Source: Venturia oleaginea
Taxonomy: Eukaryota; Ascomycota; Dothideomycetes; Venturiales; Venturiaceae
Direction of reading: 5' to 3'
Length of the DNA: 64,000 bases
Assembly: GCA_013176395.1 (NCBI GenBank)
Contig: JABMLP010000028.1
Span: forward strand, 124,001 to 188,000
The notes under the pieces are model-generated. The model did no database searches and was not told where the DNA came from. It saw only the letters and a program-made list of their open reading frames with translations. Positions 1-9,641 of the stretch are shown piece after piece (position 1 is the first letter of the stretch; each line of letters starts with the position of its first letter). The position numbers and the translations under genes are program-made.

Positions 1-33
1 GGAGGCACTGACAGAGGGTTGGTTAGGACATAC

Positions 34-499
34 CATATAAATAGTGATTTATCATTCCTGATCCAGTTGTATCGAGATCTTTCCAGGCGACATTTCCAGG
101 ATTAAAGATTTGGCGTTCGTCGGATAGAGGTCGCGTATCGATATCTACTATACACAATTTCTTTCCTAGTGGGCGCATCCAGTGTTGTTTTACCTTCTTG
201 CCGAGACTCTGCGCCGCGCCGTTGTGGTCTACGAAAGACTCGCTGGTTATGGGTGTGATGAGCGGTTTCCACAGCGCCTGAACAATCTCTTCTAGCGTTA
301 TTGGCCTAGCTGGTGGACTGAAGGTCATGTCATCGTACGAGGCGGCGTAATGTGTTGGGTTTTCCAGTGGTATTCCCTTGGGCCAGCGTTGAGTTCTCCA
401 TCGCGAGCTCGAGTCCAGTTGAAAAGCGACGAAGGAGGAGGTGACGATGACGATAGCGATGACACAGGAAACGAGAAATCTGTTCAACTTAGAAGCCAT
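34..499 (-). CDS. Type II membrane protein, putative glycosyltransferase-like, first exon (partial)
   Basis: This is the first exon of a gene that leaves the window on the left. I start it at the ATG at 499 because it is followed directly by a hydrophobic anchor of about 20 residues (residues 9-28), giving a short basic cytosolic N-terminus (MASKLNRF) and a lumenal body; an upstream in-frame ATG would bury the anchor. The body contains the stretch KKLCIVDIDTRPL followed by NHYLY near the exon end. That pattern reminds me of fungal nucleotide-sugar transferase-like proteins, but I recognise it only weakly. A GTATGT splice donor lies at 33-28, right after codon NHYLYG. A CTAAC box and a CAG follow within 26 nt, too short for a normal intron, so the true acceptor is probably outside the window. 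Function is inferred, not shown. Confidence 0.6.
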
Positions 500-2040
500 G
501 ATAGCGTGGATGATTGGAAATGTTTTGGCCTGAAGTTGAAGAAGTAGGTGAGATGTAGGGAGATGAGAGGTGAGAAGGCACAACCTGCAACTAGGAAAGG
601 AGTGCAATTTAATACAACCGTCATAAAGACTTTACCGGTGAAGTTCATTGAGTCAAAACCCAAGCCAGGAACTCCAAACATGTCGTGCCTAAGCAAAGCG
701 GATCGCGTAATGCAAAATCCTGGAGGAAATTGCGTGTCGAAACATACAAAGACACAGATTGCTACCGAATGGAGGAATATGGTGGATTGATTGGCGAGCC
801 CTGGTGTTGTGTGAGAGAGGAAAGGTGAGCGTCTTCAGCGATGACACCAGCAGTGAAGATTGCCACATGGACGCGTGTAAATTAAAGCCGAAGAGGCTTA
901 GTAAGGCTGTTTCAAACATTCTGCCGTTACACGATTGGCTCTTTGCTCGGGGCTTTTCCATCCAGGGGTTCTACAAATAGCAACGGGGTATCTAACCCCT
1001 ACTATCTCTGCGCTAACCCTAATCATTCCCCTCCAAGGAATTTGGAATGCTGGTTTCTGACAAAGAGCCTTGCCAAGATCATCCGTGTAATCGATCAAGT
1101 GCCTTACTGCCTTCAATCATAATACAGCCGCTATCGTGGAGGTGGGTAAAGAGCAACGGCCAATTCCCAGAATCAGGTCGAGGAATTCTGGGCATCGAAG
1201 AGGAACGAAAATAGATGCCTTCTATACAATACGCCCATGGACGGAATGGGCCTCTCCATGGTAGGGCCAGCATTTCAGCGTCATGTCTTTGCAACTTGAT
1301 AGCCCGGATGCGCTTGATGAAACCGAGTACTCGTTGATCAACAGGTAAGAGGATACTGGTGGAAGACCCAAAGTAAGATGCAACCATGGATGTGCTTCTG
1401 GGAACGATTACTGGCGAAGGGCGTGAGCCCCAATAACTCAAATGCATACGACACCGAACGAAAACGGTTACGCGATTCGATCCCTTCAACATGCTGGAGG
1501 GCATGTATCAATATTCCACGTCGCCGTACGATGAGTCTCGTAAACCTATACTGCTTTGCAGCCTCGTAAACTCATACTGCTTTGCAGCGTCGAATGACAT
1601 CGACACACTTTAAAAAGATGTCATGCAAGCTATGATCGTCTGTATTGGGGTCTCTGAACAGCTTTCATCTATCAAGGCCGTTAACGTTGCATTCTCCGGG
1701 GCCAAACCAAACAATGAAGACCAACTATGCCGTTTCTTCCAGGAGCTGTTTTTCGACAATTGGACATTAGATCTGGCAATTGAGTTGAAAAATGAAGAAA
1801 AGTGCAATATCAATGTTCAATTCACGACGCGCATGTTAGAGAGTTGACCTCAGTCGCCAGCTCAAACCTTAGTTCAAAATCAACACCAGTCAAGTTAATC
1901 CCGCAGCAGAAGATAACCAAAACTAATATCATCAGCATGTATCTTCAATGTTAGAGTTAAGCCCTCGAAAAGTGTCTCCCCTCATACCTATAACATCACC
2001 AACCCCTTTGTCTTCCAAGGAAAAGAGCCTGGAGCTTTCA
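500..2040. other. Gene-poor stretch, no supported gene
   Basis: Only short overlapping open frames on both strands are present, none with a recognisable domain, signal peptide or consistent splice structure. The frame at 1623-1847 (plus) looks protein-like but is isolated and may be a relic. Confidence 0.5.
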
Positions 2041-2080
2041 TCCCCCTTAAACTTTATCTATACTATATATAAAGGACGGC

Positions 2081-2160
2081 CTCCAAAGTCGAATTTCCAG
2101 TCTGTACGAGGCGGAGGCTACGAACCTTCAATATCGTCTCGACGATAACGGGAGAGCCGA
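2081..2160. repeat. Dispersed repeat, copy A
   Basis: About 50 bp here, including a shared core beginning GTACGAGGCGGAGGCTACGA at 2104, recurs at 37113-37162 preceded in both places by GGCCTC(C/T)AAAGTCG. The flanks diverge quickly. It behaves like the end of a dispersed element of unknown class. The short open frames after it (to about 2500) have no recognisable product. Confidence 0.5.
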
Positions 2161-2404
2161 TGGAAATCGCTATCCGTGGACTCACCCTCCACGGGCACCG
2201 GACGGCACGTCGTGGTGGTTTGCCTGGTAGAGCGGACTCTACCACACCACGAGCGATGCTCCTGGACACAGGAAAAACTCAGTACGTAGTAAGAGATGGC
2301 AATACAGCGATTACAAGAAGAGCAACGTATACTGGAAGTACCACGCTGGCACCGTGTCGGAGGAGTTCAAGTCCCGCCAAGGCCGCACAAAGAGTCCAAA
2401 ATTC

Positions 2405-2560
2405 TTAACTACGACTACTACCTTACCTACTTCCTACACCACCTCACCTACCCGTACCGGGCGTGTACCGATACCTCCTCCGCAATAGTCTGAAGAGACT
2501 CCACCTTACCTACCTTACCTACCTCACCTACCTTACCTACTACGCAAAAGTCTGGAAAGA
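2405..2560. repeat. CCTTACCTA-type tandem repeat
   Basis: Imperfect tandem copies of a short unit (ACCTTACCT / ACCTCACCT) occur in two clusters, interrupted around 2450-2500. No coding potential is evident. Confidence 0.6.
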
Positions 2561-2619
2561 CATCACCTCACCTACCACCAACGATGGCGCGAGAGTCCAA
2601 AGGGGCCGCAACAGGAGCT

Positions 2620-2790
2620 GGAGAATAAAGGGCAGGGCAACATCGAAAAGTGAGCGGAATAGAGAAGGTAAAGGGCAGGAGGAGAAGGAAAAAGGGCAGG
2701 GTAACATCGAAAAGTGAGCGGGGAGGAGGAGGAACACCCCCGGTACAGGGACAAAGGGCAGGGGAGATAGGGAGAAAAAGGGCAGGTTAA
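2620..2790. repeat. GA-rich minisatellite
   Basis: The unit AAGGGCAGGG(C/T)AACATCG followed by AAAAGTGAGCGG occurs twice 64 bp apart (from about 2628 and 2692), embedded in purine-rich sequence that repeats AAGGGCAGG several more times. Confidence 0.6.
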
Positions 2791-3072
2791 GGGTAGGAGA
2801 GTATTCTGGTGATGTGAGTTGGGGGGACAACGGATCACGGCAGGTTAAGGCATGGTATATACAGGGGATAGAAAATGTCACGGCGAGCATTGAACCAGAC
2901 AGAATGAACTAAGATTCCATTTACTCAGTGTGATGAGAGAATATCAGATAGAGAGTAAGTAGCTACGGGGCGCGCGAGTTGATGTTCCTCTCGCCACAGT
3001 GTGGCTGCGAAACATTGTCATGTGACAAAGATGGCCACCATGCCATGCCGTCACAGAAAATATCCATACATG

Positions 3073-3073
3073 A

Positions 3074-3106
<33 letters not shown>
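3073..3106. repeat. (GATT)n microsatellite
   Basis: About seven consecutive GATT units. Confidence 0.9.
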
Positions 3107-3639
3107 TTATCCTACTCGGTTGCAGCCGCTTAATCACGCAGCTATGTCCGGTTAGGAGGACTTCATCAGACAGCCGACACGTGATAGATTATATAATCCA
3201 CCGCGCCCCACTTCACCCCGTTCACTGAAACAAGACCAGCTGTCCCCTCGGTACCCCTTTTCCCTTAACCATTATCTCCAAATGCCCGCGGGCTCTTGTA
3301 GATACTGGTTACTCTGCTAGTATATCTGTGCTATGTAGACTCAAGAGGCAATGCCTCGTGTTTCGCTATCCTTCTACCTACAGTCTCCCTCTAATGCTCA
3401 GCTTTGTCTATCTGTTTCGCCTTATCCCTCAAGGCCAATGGGTTCCCTAAGTATGTTTCTGCTTGTGAAAGTTGCCTTACACCAGATTCCTATGCGGCAG
3501 TGTATTTGGTTGTGTGATGCTGGAGACAATAGTAACCATCGTAGTCGTGATTTCGCTGCTTGAGTGTGATACTCCGGGTATGCCCGTAGACGAGGCTGTC
3601 TGGTAGCTGCCGTATTGTATGGCACCGATCGTGCTATAG

Positions 3640-4330
3640 ACCTGCCGTCTTATAGTCGGAGCCTACCTGCTGCTAGTCGCTCTCCCTACTTGCTATATCG
3701 CGCTCCTACTCTTGCCAATGCCATAACTGGGACGCAACAGTCTGGGGAGAGGCTCAAGGCTAAGTCTGCTGGCTTGTAGGGAGGGGATTTGCCGCCAATA
3801 AGGTTCTTCTATACGTCCTTACTGCTTACTGTGTCGCGCACCTACTCTTGCCAATACCATAACTGGGACGCGACAGTTTGGGGAGAGGCTCAAGGCTCTG
3901 GACATCAGCTTGCAGCAGGACGGTTTGCGGAGACGATAGTAGATGAGGTTTTCTAGCAGCTACCGTATCGTGTCGCACCGATTGTGTTGTAGACCTGTCG
4001 TCTTATAGTCGGAGCCTATCTACTGCTAGTCGCTCTCCCTGCTTACTATATCGCGCTCCTACTCTTGCCAATGCCATAACTGGGACGCAACAGTCTGGGG
4101 AGAGGCTCAAGGCTACGTCTACTAGCTTACAGGGAGGGGATTTGCCGCCAATAGGCTCCTTCTATGCGTCCTTACTACTTACTGTGTCGCGCACCTACTC
4201 TTGCCAATGCCATAACTGGGACGCAACAGGTTGGGCAGAGGCTCAAGGCTCTGGGCAACAGCTTGTAGCAGGACGGTTTGCCAAGACGTTGGGAGAGGTT
4301 GTCTAGTCGTTGCAGTGGTGTGTGGTGCCG
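3640..4330. repeat. Higher-order tandem repeat, period about 353 bp
   Basis: The block beginning CTTATAGTCGGAGCCTA at about 3648 recurs at about 4001. Each 353-bp unit contains two diverged halves sharing CTACTCTTGCCAAT and CCATAACTGGGACGC, so that short motif appears four times. The repeat ends in unique sequence. No open frame is conserved between the units, so I read it as a satellite, not a gene array. Confidence 0.75.
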
Positions 4331-5078
4331 ATTGTTGCACACCGGGCGTCTGGTGTTTGAGTTGTGTTGAAGGTATTGCCGTTCTAGCGGTGACTCGTCG
4401 ACTCGGGGCGTTGCAGTGTCATCTGGGGTGATGGACTAGCCGGGAGATGGTGACTAGATGGTTGCTGTTGTCTTTGGTGGACGCATCGTTCGTGTAGCTT
4501 GCTCATGTATTCGTGTGCTTGCTTTGCCGTGGCCGCGACGGCGACTCTAGAGGTATCTCATCGACGCTGAGGGACGCGCGATGGCCTCTAGAGGCCGGAG
4601 CGGCCACTGGCAGATGTGTTTTGATGATCTTTAGATGATACTTCTGTAAATTCCAAAAATTGAGTTCTCGCTGTGTGCTGTTTTTCATACATGACGGTTT
4701 TCATGTGAAATGACAGCAGATTTAATGCAGAGGACATGTGACTGCATGGCACGTGACCATAAAATCACGTGCCGTGGCTCGTGCACTTTCTACTTAGTCG
4801 GAGTTTCCTTACGAAACTCTTACCTCTCTACCTTAGATCCTAAGTGTAACTCGGTTACTACGGTCGCTTTCATTCGCTGCTTAATTTACAATTTCTAGAA
4901 CCATACCTTGAACTGCCTAGTAATAGATAGGCTACTCCACTTCCCGTGGCATTGCCCGGATAACTTGGGTATAAGAGTTCAATCCTCAAAGGTGTTTCGC
5001 AAGTGAGAGAAGATAGCTTGTATTTCAAAGTATCTAAGTACAAGGAAGAAAGTGTAAGTACAGGAAGGATAGCTTGTA
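4331..5078. other. Gene-free stretch with a CACGTG hairpin
   Basis: No gene is visible. A perfect 9-bp inverted repeat, GGCACGTGA / TCACGTGCC with an 8-nt loop, lies at 4748-4773 and contains two CACGTG (G-box/E-box) cores. Direct repeats of a TAAGTA(C)AAGGAAG-type unit lie at about 5033-5070, just before the transposon. Confidence 0.5.
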
Positions 5079-6909
5079 AAGTACTCCACCACCCAACCGC
5101 TCAAAATTTCTTGGCACGACCATCTCATGTTACGATTCTTTAATTTTTTCGCTATCAATAATAGATTCTAAGTCCGTCGTGCTACTATCTGATTGAGAAG
5201 ATATCTCGATATCTTTTTTACAAGTTCGCGCATTATGCTCAGTTACGCCGCAGTTCCCACAGCGCCGTTGAGTTGGTCGGGCTGTTTCTTAATTACTACT
5301 ACCACGAGCCTTCTTCGATCCCTGAGGCGCTACAGACGCCTCTGCAGCTACCTGCGCTGCTGCAGTCCCATACTCTATAGTACCACCTTGCTGGATCCGC
5401 TTCCTTTTGCGCGATTTTTGTTTCGTTATTACTGCCAATTGCTCTTCAAGCTCGTGGTTGCGCGCAACGAGTAGAGCGTTTTGGTGAAGCACCAATTCAG
5501 CACCCTTAACAAGCTGGGAAAAGCCAGCCTGCGCAGTAACTGGTGACCGAATAAAAGAGTCGCTTACGAGCTTAGATTGGGATCCAAATTCATGAGTATT
5601 GCTTGGAGTCTTTGACTGCCACGGCGTTTCTGGGAGACGGGGTTCTGGCGGGGTACGTAGCCGTACTTCAAGGCGGTCCAATACCGCCTGCGCGTCGATA
5701 GGGACTAGCCCTACTGCCTCAAAGGCCTTTTGACAGTTCTCTTTTGTAAACACGTCGAAAAACGCGTCTTTAAAGACAGGGAGAAAGCCTTTCTTGTTGA
5801 TATGGTACACGCGTCGGCGTGCAAAGTTCCGGACGCGCTGAGAGTACTTGCACTTCAACGGCGAGAAGCAGACTACATCAAGCGGCTGGAGGATACGCGA
5901 TGAATGAGGTGGCATACAGAGGGTTATGATCTTATGTTCGAGGCAGTAGTCCTTGAAATCCTGGTTGAGATGGCTCTCATGGCCGTCCAAGATGAGCAGC
6001 CTATACCCCCCACTTGACGCGCCTTTGTATACGCGTCAAAGTGCTTCAACCACTCAAGACCAAGCGCGTTGTTTGTCCAGCCGTTCTCAGAGACCGAGAG
6101 CTTCCAATTCCGTGGTATATCTGCCTCCTCATACCACGCAGAAATATGAACGCGTCCTTTGTAGATAATGAAGGGCGGGGTCGCATACCCAGCGGCGCAG
6201 ATGCTCTGGATAATTGTAACCCACTCGCGATCGCCTGGCTGGATTAAATTAGGCCGTGTACGTCTTTCAGAAGCTGTGACGACCTTCATTGACCCAATAA
6301 CGCCCATCTGGAAGCCAATCTCGTCAAAGTTGTGCGTATCCTCGTCGTGGATGCCGTACTTTGCCTTAGTGTCTGCAACGAGCTTGAACCACGCGCCAAT
6401 AGTCTCTGGATCTTCCTGTAGTATCCTCTGCCTATCCTTAGCTCGATTGAAGGCCATCTTGAGCTCATCTGAGCGCGTTATAAACCTCTCAGCCCACTTT
6501 TTCCCTACTGGCTCTCCACCGCGTACACCCAGTAGTTTATCCGCCATATCTGCCACCTCACACAGCCGGGGCGCGAATCCTCGCGAATCGAGGTCGAGGA
6601 TGTATTGGACAATTGTCTGCTCTTCAGTCGTAGTGAGCTTGTGTTGGGCGTTGCGAGTATCTAGGCGATACGTGATTCCGTTGTATCGGCTAGTCAATGT
6701 TGAAGGAGGTACATCAAACGCCTCAGCAGCGCGCCGGAGGCTTTGGAATTGGTGGGTGTTATAGGCAGAAAGGGCAAGCTGAATTCTGCCTTCTCTGTTA
6801 GATAATTGCGCATTTTGTTGTTGAGACATATCGTGTTAATGAGGGAGTTGGTCGTCTTGGCAGAAACTGACCAGCTCGGTGGGTTGACCAGCTCGGTGGT
6901 GGAACACGT
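5079..6909 (-). mobile_element. Fot/pogo-type (Tc1-mariner superfamily) transposon, copy 1
   Basis: The 1,831-bp element is bounded by TA dinucleotides at 5077-5078 and 6910-6911, the target-site duplication expected for this superfamily. The right end read inward begins ACGTGTTCCACCACCGAGCT and carries two tandem copies of an ACCGAGCTGGTCA unit. The left end begins AAGTACTCCACCACCCAACC and is more diverged. A single transposase gene lies on the minus strand. A detached copy of the same terminal sequence is present at 38105-38200. Confidence 0.88.
5289..6829 (-). pseudogene. Pogo/Fot transposase with one frameshift
   Basis: Read from the ATG at 6829, the N-terminal half carries a helix-turn-helix (SLRRAAEAFDVPPSTLTSR) and a CENP-B-type DNA-binding region ending around residue 130. 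The DDE catalytic core follows: first Asp in HNFDEIGF, second in LLILDGHESH, third in QPLDVVCFSPLK. The first part (to about 6010) and the rest (from about 6005) are in different frames. The switch falls in a run of six G at about 6007-6013, so one missing base explains it. A coiled-coil, Lys/Arg-rich tail (KQKSRKRKR) ends the protein. Total coding length is about 510 codons, normal for the family. It is a pseudogene as written, but only one indel away from intact, and a homopolymer assembly error is possible. Confidence 0.88.
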
Positions 6910-6930
6910 TAATAGAATGCTTGGAATTCT

Positions 6931-9192
6931 TTAAATCTGAACCTTCTGTATTGCAATCGCTCGATCAAACGCGTCAATCATGGGCTGGTACAGCTTGTCC
7001 GGATCGCTATATGTTCCTGTGAAGAGTGACTCCTCCCTGATGGGAAACAGAATATCCCGTAGCTCTTCAGCCAACAATATGAGGCCTTCATATACTGGAG
7101 GAAACTCCGCCGTGATGCCTTTAAATCTCTTCTTGTCCATATGTCGACTCTTCATGTCAGCAATCTGATTATAGCTTCCCCGGTACCAGTCTCGAAGCTG
7201 GCTTGCCTTTGGCAATCCTTGACCAGTCCCTTGGAGATGGCTAATGACCACCCAGAGAAAGACGTAGAAGAGCGACTCCAGATCATGTCGGTATGTGTGC
7301 GGCTTACCTTCGAGAACCTCAACCGCCATAAATTCCATAGTTCCAGTACGATGCCTTGCTCCACTAGGCCCGCCATCAAGCTCTTTCGCCAGATCCAAGT
7401 CGATCAGCTTGCCTCCTGAGTCTCCTTCCTGTTTTATTTCGGTAATGATGAGGTTGTTTTCTGAAATGTCGCAGTGGAGTATCTTTCCGTCGTAGTACAG
7501 GGATCTGTGGCCTTTGATAACATCGCGACATGCCTCAAGCAGTTCATCGACAGAAGCGAACTCGTGAATCGCTCGTCCAGGAGGGGAAATGACTAGACAG
7601 GAGAATATCCGATTCTCGAACGGCCCGTCGTCCTCATCAAGAGCCGTGAGACTGTTCGTGTTTGGCTCTGCTGGGCCATGCTCGCTGATGTCTCCAGCTG
7701 CATGGTCAACTTGCTTTTTAACCAGGCTTCCAATATCTGATCGTTTGCGGCTGCCCGATTTTGATCGCTTGCGGCTTTTTGGGGGTCCTTCCCTCCGTTT
7801 CCGTTTCTGTCCAGAAGATGAAGCACTGGTCAGGCTTATCCCTAGCCCTTTCGCCAGGAAGCTGCCTTGCGCTGTCGAATGGCTCAGGTTGATCGAGTCT
7901 TTCCTGGGCGATCTAAATGTTTTCGGTCTCCCAAATTGGAGTCCTTGTCGGAAGTCATGTATTGTCTCCAGATCTTGATGACCAAACAGCTCTGCCACGC
8001 CCCAAACCTTTCTTTCCTTGGCCAGCTTCAAAAGTTGTCCCTCCGAATGCCTCTTGTCCGATCTCCATGCGAACTTGACCACGTATTTCCACTCTTCTGA
8101 GTCAGGCATCTTGGCTCGGTAACAGGTAGTTCCTCTGCAGACTATCGCCTTTTGATATGCGATAGGTTTGTCTTCCAAGTAGAGGCGTCCTTCCCTCTCC
8201 TTCCCGTCTCCTTTGAACAAAATGTATTTGCCTATCTCATCCTCTTTGATATGGGTGTTCACGCCCAGCTCTTGATCGCTCATCAGAGAATACCCGGCCA
8301 CGATCTTGATAAAACGATGTGGATACTGGTGGATGCTGAATTTCTTGCAGCTGTATAGCCCAGATCGGTCGAACATCCACAACTCCATGCTGGACCCTCG
8401 AACAAAGAAGCCGTGTAGGAACAGACGCGTGGGTTGGCTCGCAAATACCTCTCGTGCGTGACCGCAGAAGCTGAGCAATTCCTCTGTGTATTTTCCCCGA
8501 ATTTCGCTTTGCTTTAGTTCTCCGAGGACCCGTACATCCTTCCAGTGATATGTCTTTCCGTGCTTGGAAGTGTGGGAGGGGGCGAGAAAGAGGTCTGGCT
8601 TGCGCTTGCAGTCGGAGCCGATTAGCGGTAGGTCTGGAGACGCGTAATACGTGCTGCGGCCTCCTTTTAAGAATCTCTGCTGAAAGCTCCAGAACCAATT
8701 AAGAAAAGCATTCTGGGACGGAACTTGTGGATATTCTGTCCAGCGGCCATCCACAATTCGCAGGTTCGCTTCCTGAGCGATCCGCTCCGCCTCAACTGAC
8801 CACTCCTTGTCCTCGAAGTATTTGTTGTAGAAGCCTTCAGTATCCGTGTAGACGCAGCCATTTATCTCTTGGAGTATGCGCTCATCGATGTCGTCGTGTG
8901 TCTGGTCGTTGCTGGCTCGCTGGGAGGAGGAAGTGGATTTGATAGGTGTGTCGAGGACAAGTTTGTTAAATATCGTTGGTGGTGTTGATGCCTGTCTTGC
9001 AAGAACGGCAAAGAGCGCAGCGCAAATATCTTGGTCGGATGCATGACTGTCGATGTGATCGTAGAGAGGAATAAACAATCTGCCGTCAAAGTCTTTGGAT
9101 TGGATATGCACTACGAGGCTAAAGAGATCTTGTAAAAGACTTCCAGGGCCGTTGTGGGAGGGAAGGGCACGAGCAAGCGGAGCCGTTTGCAA
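6931..9192 (-). CDS. FunK1-type fungal protein kinase with PD-(D/E)XK-like N-terminal region
   Basis: This is a single-exon 753-residue protein and looks intact. The C-terminal part is a FunK1 kinase: candidate ATP-binding lysine in YVVKFAW (about residue 373), catalytic loop ILHCDISENN (571-580), metal-binding IDLD (597-600), activation segment SGARHRTGTMEF (610-621) and the family signature HTYRHDLESLFYVFLW (632-647). A basic, nuclear-localisation-like stretch (QKRKRREGPPKSRKR) sits at 462-476 as an insert in the kinase lobe. Residues 199-227 contain KPDLFLAP and then VLGELK, i.e. PD...ExK spacing, in a predicted beta-strand context. This is a possible restriction-endonuclease-like fold, which is inference. 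The family is expanded in fungi and its substrates are unknown. The stop codon lies 21 bp from one pogo element, and a second lies 450 bp upstream of the start. Confidence 0.88.
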   Translation of the reverse strand: MQTAPLARALPSHNGPGSLLQDLFSLVVHIQSKDFDGRLFIPLYDHIDSHASDQDICAALFAVLARQASTPPTIFNKLVLDTPIKSTSSSQRASNDQTHDDIDERILQEINGCVYTDTEGFYNKYFEDKEWSVEAERIAQEANLRIVDGRWTEYPQVPSQNAFLNWFWSFQQRFLKGGRSTYYASPDLPLIGSDCKRKPDLFLAPSHTSKHGKTYHWKDVRVLGELKQSEIRGKYTEELLSFCGHAREVFASQPTRLFLHGFFVRGSSMELWMFDRSGLYSCKKFSIHQYPHRFIKIVAGYSLMSDQELGVNTHIKEDEIGKYILFKGDGKEREGRLYLEDKPIAYQKAIVCRGTTCYRAKMPDSEEWKYVVKFAWRSDKRHSEGQLLKLAKERKVWGVAELFGHQDLETIHDFRQGLQFGRPKTFRSPRKDSINLSHSTAQGSFLAKGLGISLTSASSSGQKRKRREGPPKSRKRSKSGSRKRSDIGSLVKKQVDHAAGDISEHGPAEPNTNSLTALDEDDGPFENRIFSCLVISPPGRAIHEFASVDELLEACRDVIKGHRSLYYDGKILHCDISENNLIITEIKQEGDSGGKLIDLDLAKELDGGPSGARHRTGTMEFMAVEVLEGKPHTYRHDLESLFYVFLWVVISHLQGTGQGLPKASQLRDWYRGSYNQIADMKSRHMDKKRFKGITAEFPPVYEGLILLAEELRDILFPIREESLFTGTYSDPDKLYQPMIDAFDRAIAIQKVQI

Positions 9193-9641
9193 GGCGAGGA
9201 CCAGTTCGAGTGCCAGATCCTTGGTGTCTAATTCAGTTAGTAGCTATCCTCCTGATGTATACTCTCAGTGTGTCCTACTAGATGCCCCCACCAGCTGGGC
9301 AATACGTGATCTTTGGTCGTCGATACCAGAAATGCCCAACTCATCGCATCTTGACCCTAGGAGAAAGCGAAACTCGTCAAGTCGCGCGTCAATAGGGTAC
9401 TTTGCGATAATTTCCGCGTTGAGCGCAGCCATTGCCAACTATACGAGAAAGTAGTAGAGAGTATATCAAAGAGTCGCAATGGTGGCAAGTCCGAGGGACG
9501 CTGGGGGATTTAAGGACGTGTCGAAGACGCGCAAAGCCGAAGATGTGCCGAATGCTGCTGCGCCTCCAACAATACGATATGATCTTAGTCATTCTTACAC
9601 GCCACCCGGACGTCTCACATAATCATTACATTATAAAGTTA
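9193..9641. other. Upstream region of the FunK1 gene
   Basis: No gene is seen. This 449-bp interval, which must contain the FunK1 promoter, is cut short upstream by pogo copy 2. Confidence 0.5.

Noticed and set aside
8..33. 26-nt intron with GTATGT, CTAAC and CAG at the left edge
   Set aside because: Shorter than any supported intron here and the continuation cannot be tested because the window ends; more likely the acceptor lies outside.
2355..2400. tRNA T-arm-like GAGTTCAAGTCCCGCC
   Set aside because: No matching acceptor, D or anticodon arms can be folded around it.
3073..4330. Possible CRISPR-like array in the repeats
   Set aside because: Units are hundreds of bases long, diverged and contiguous, with no spacer structure, in a eukaryotic context.
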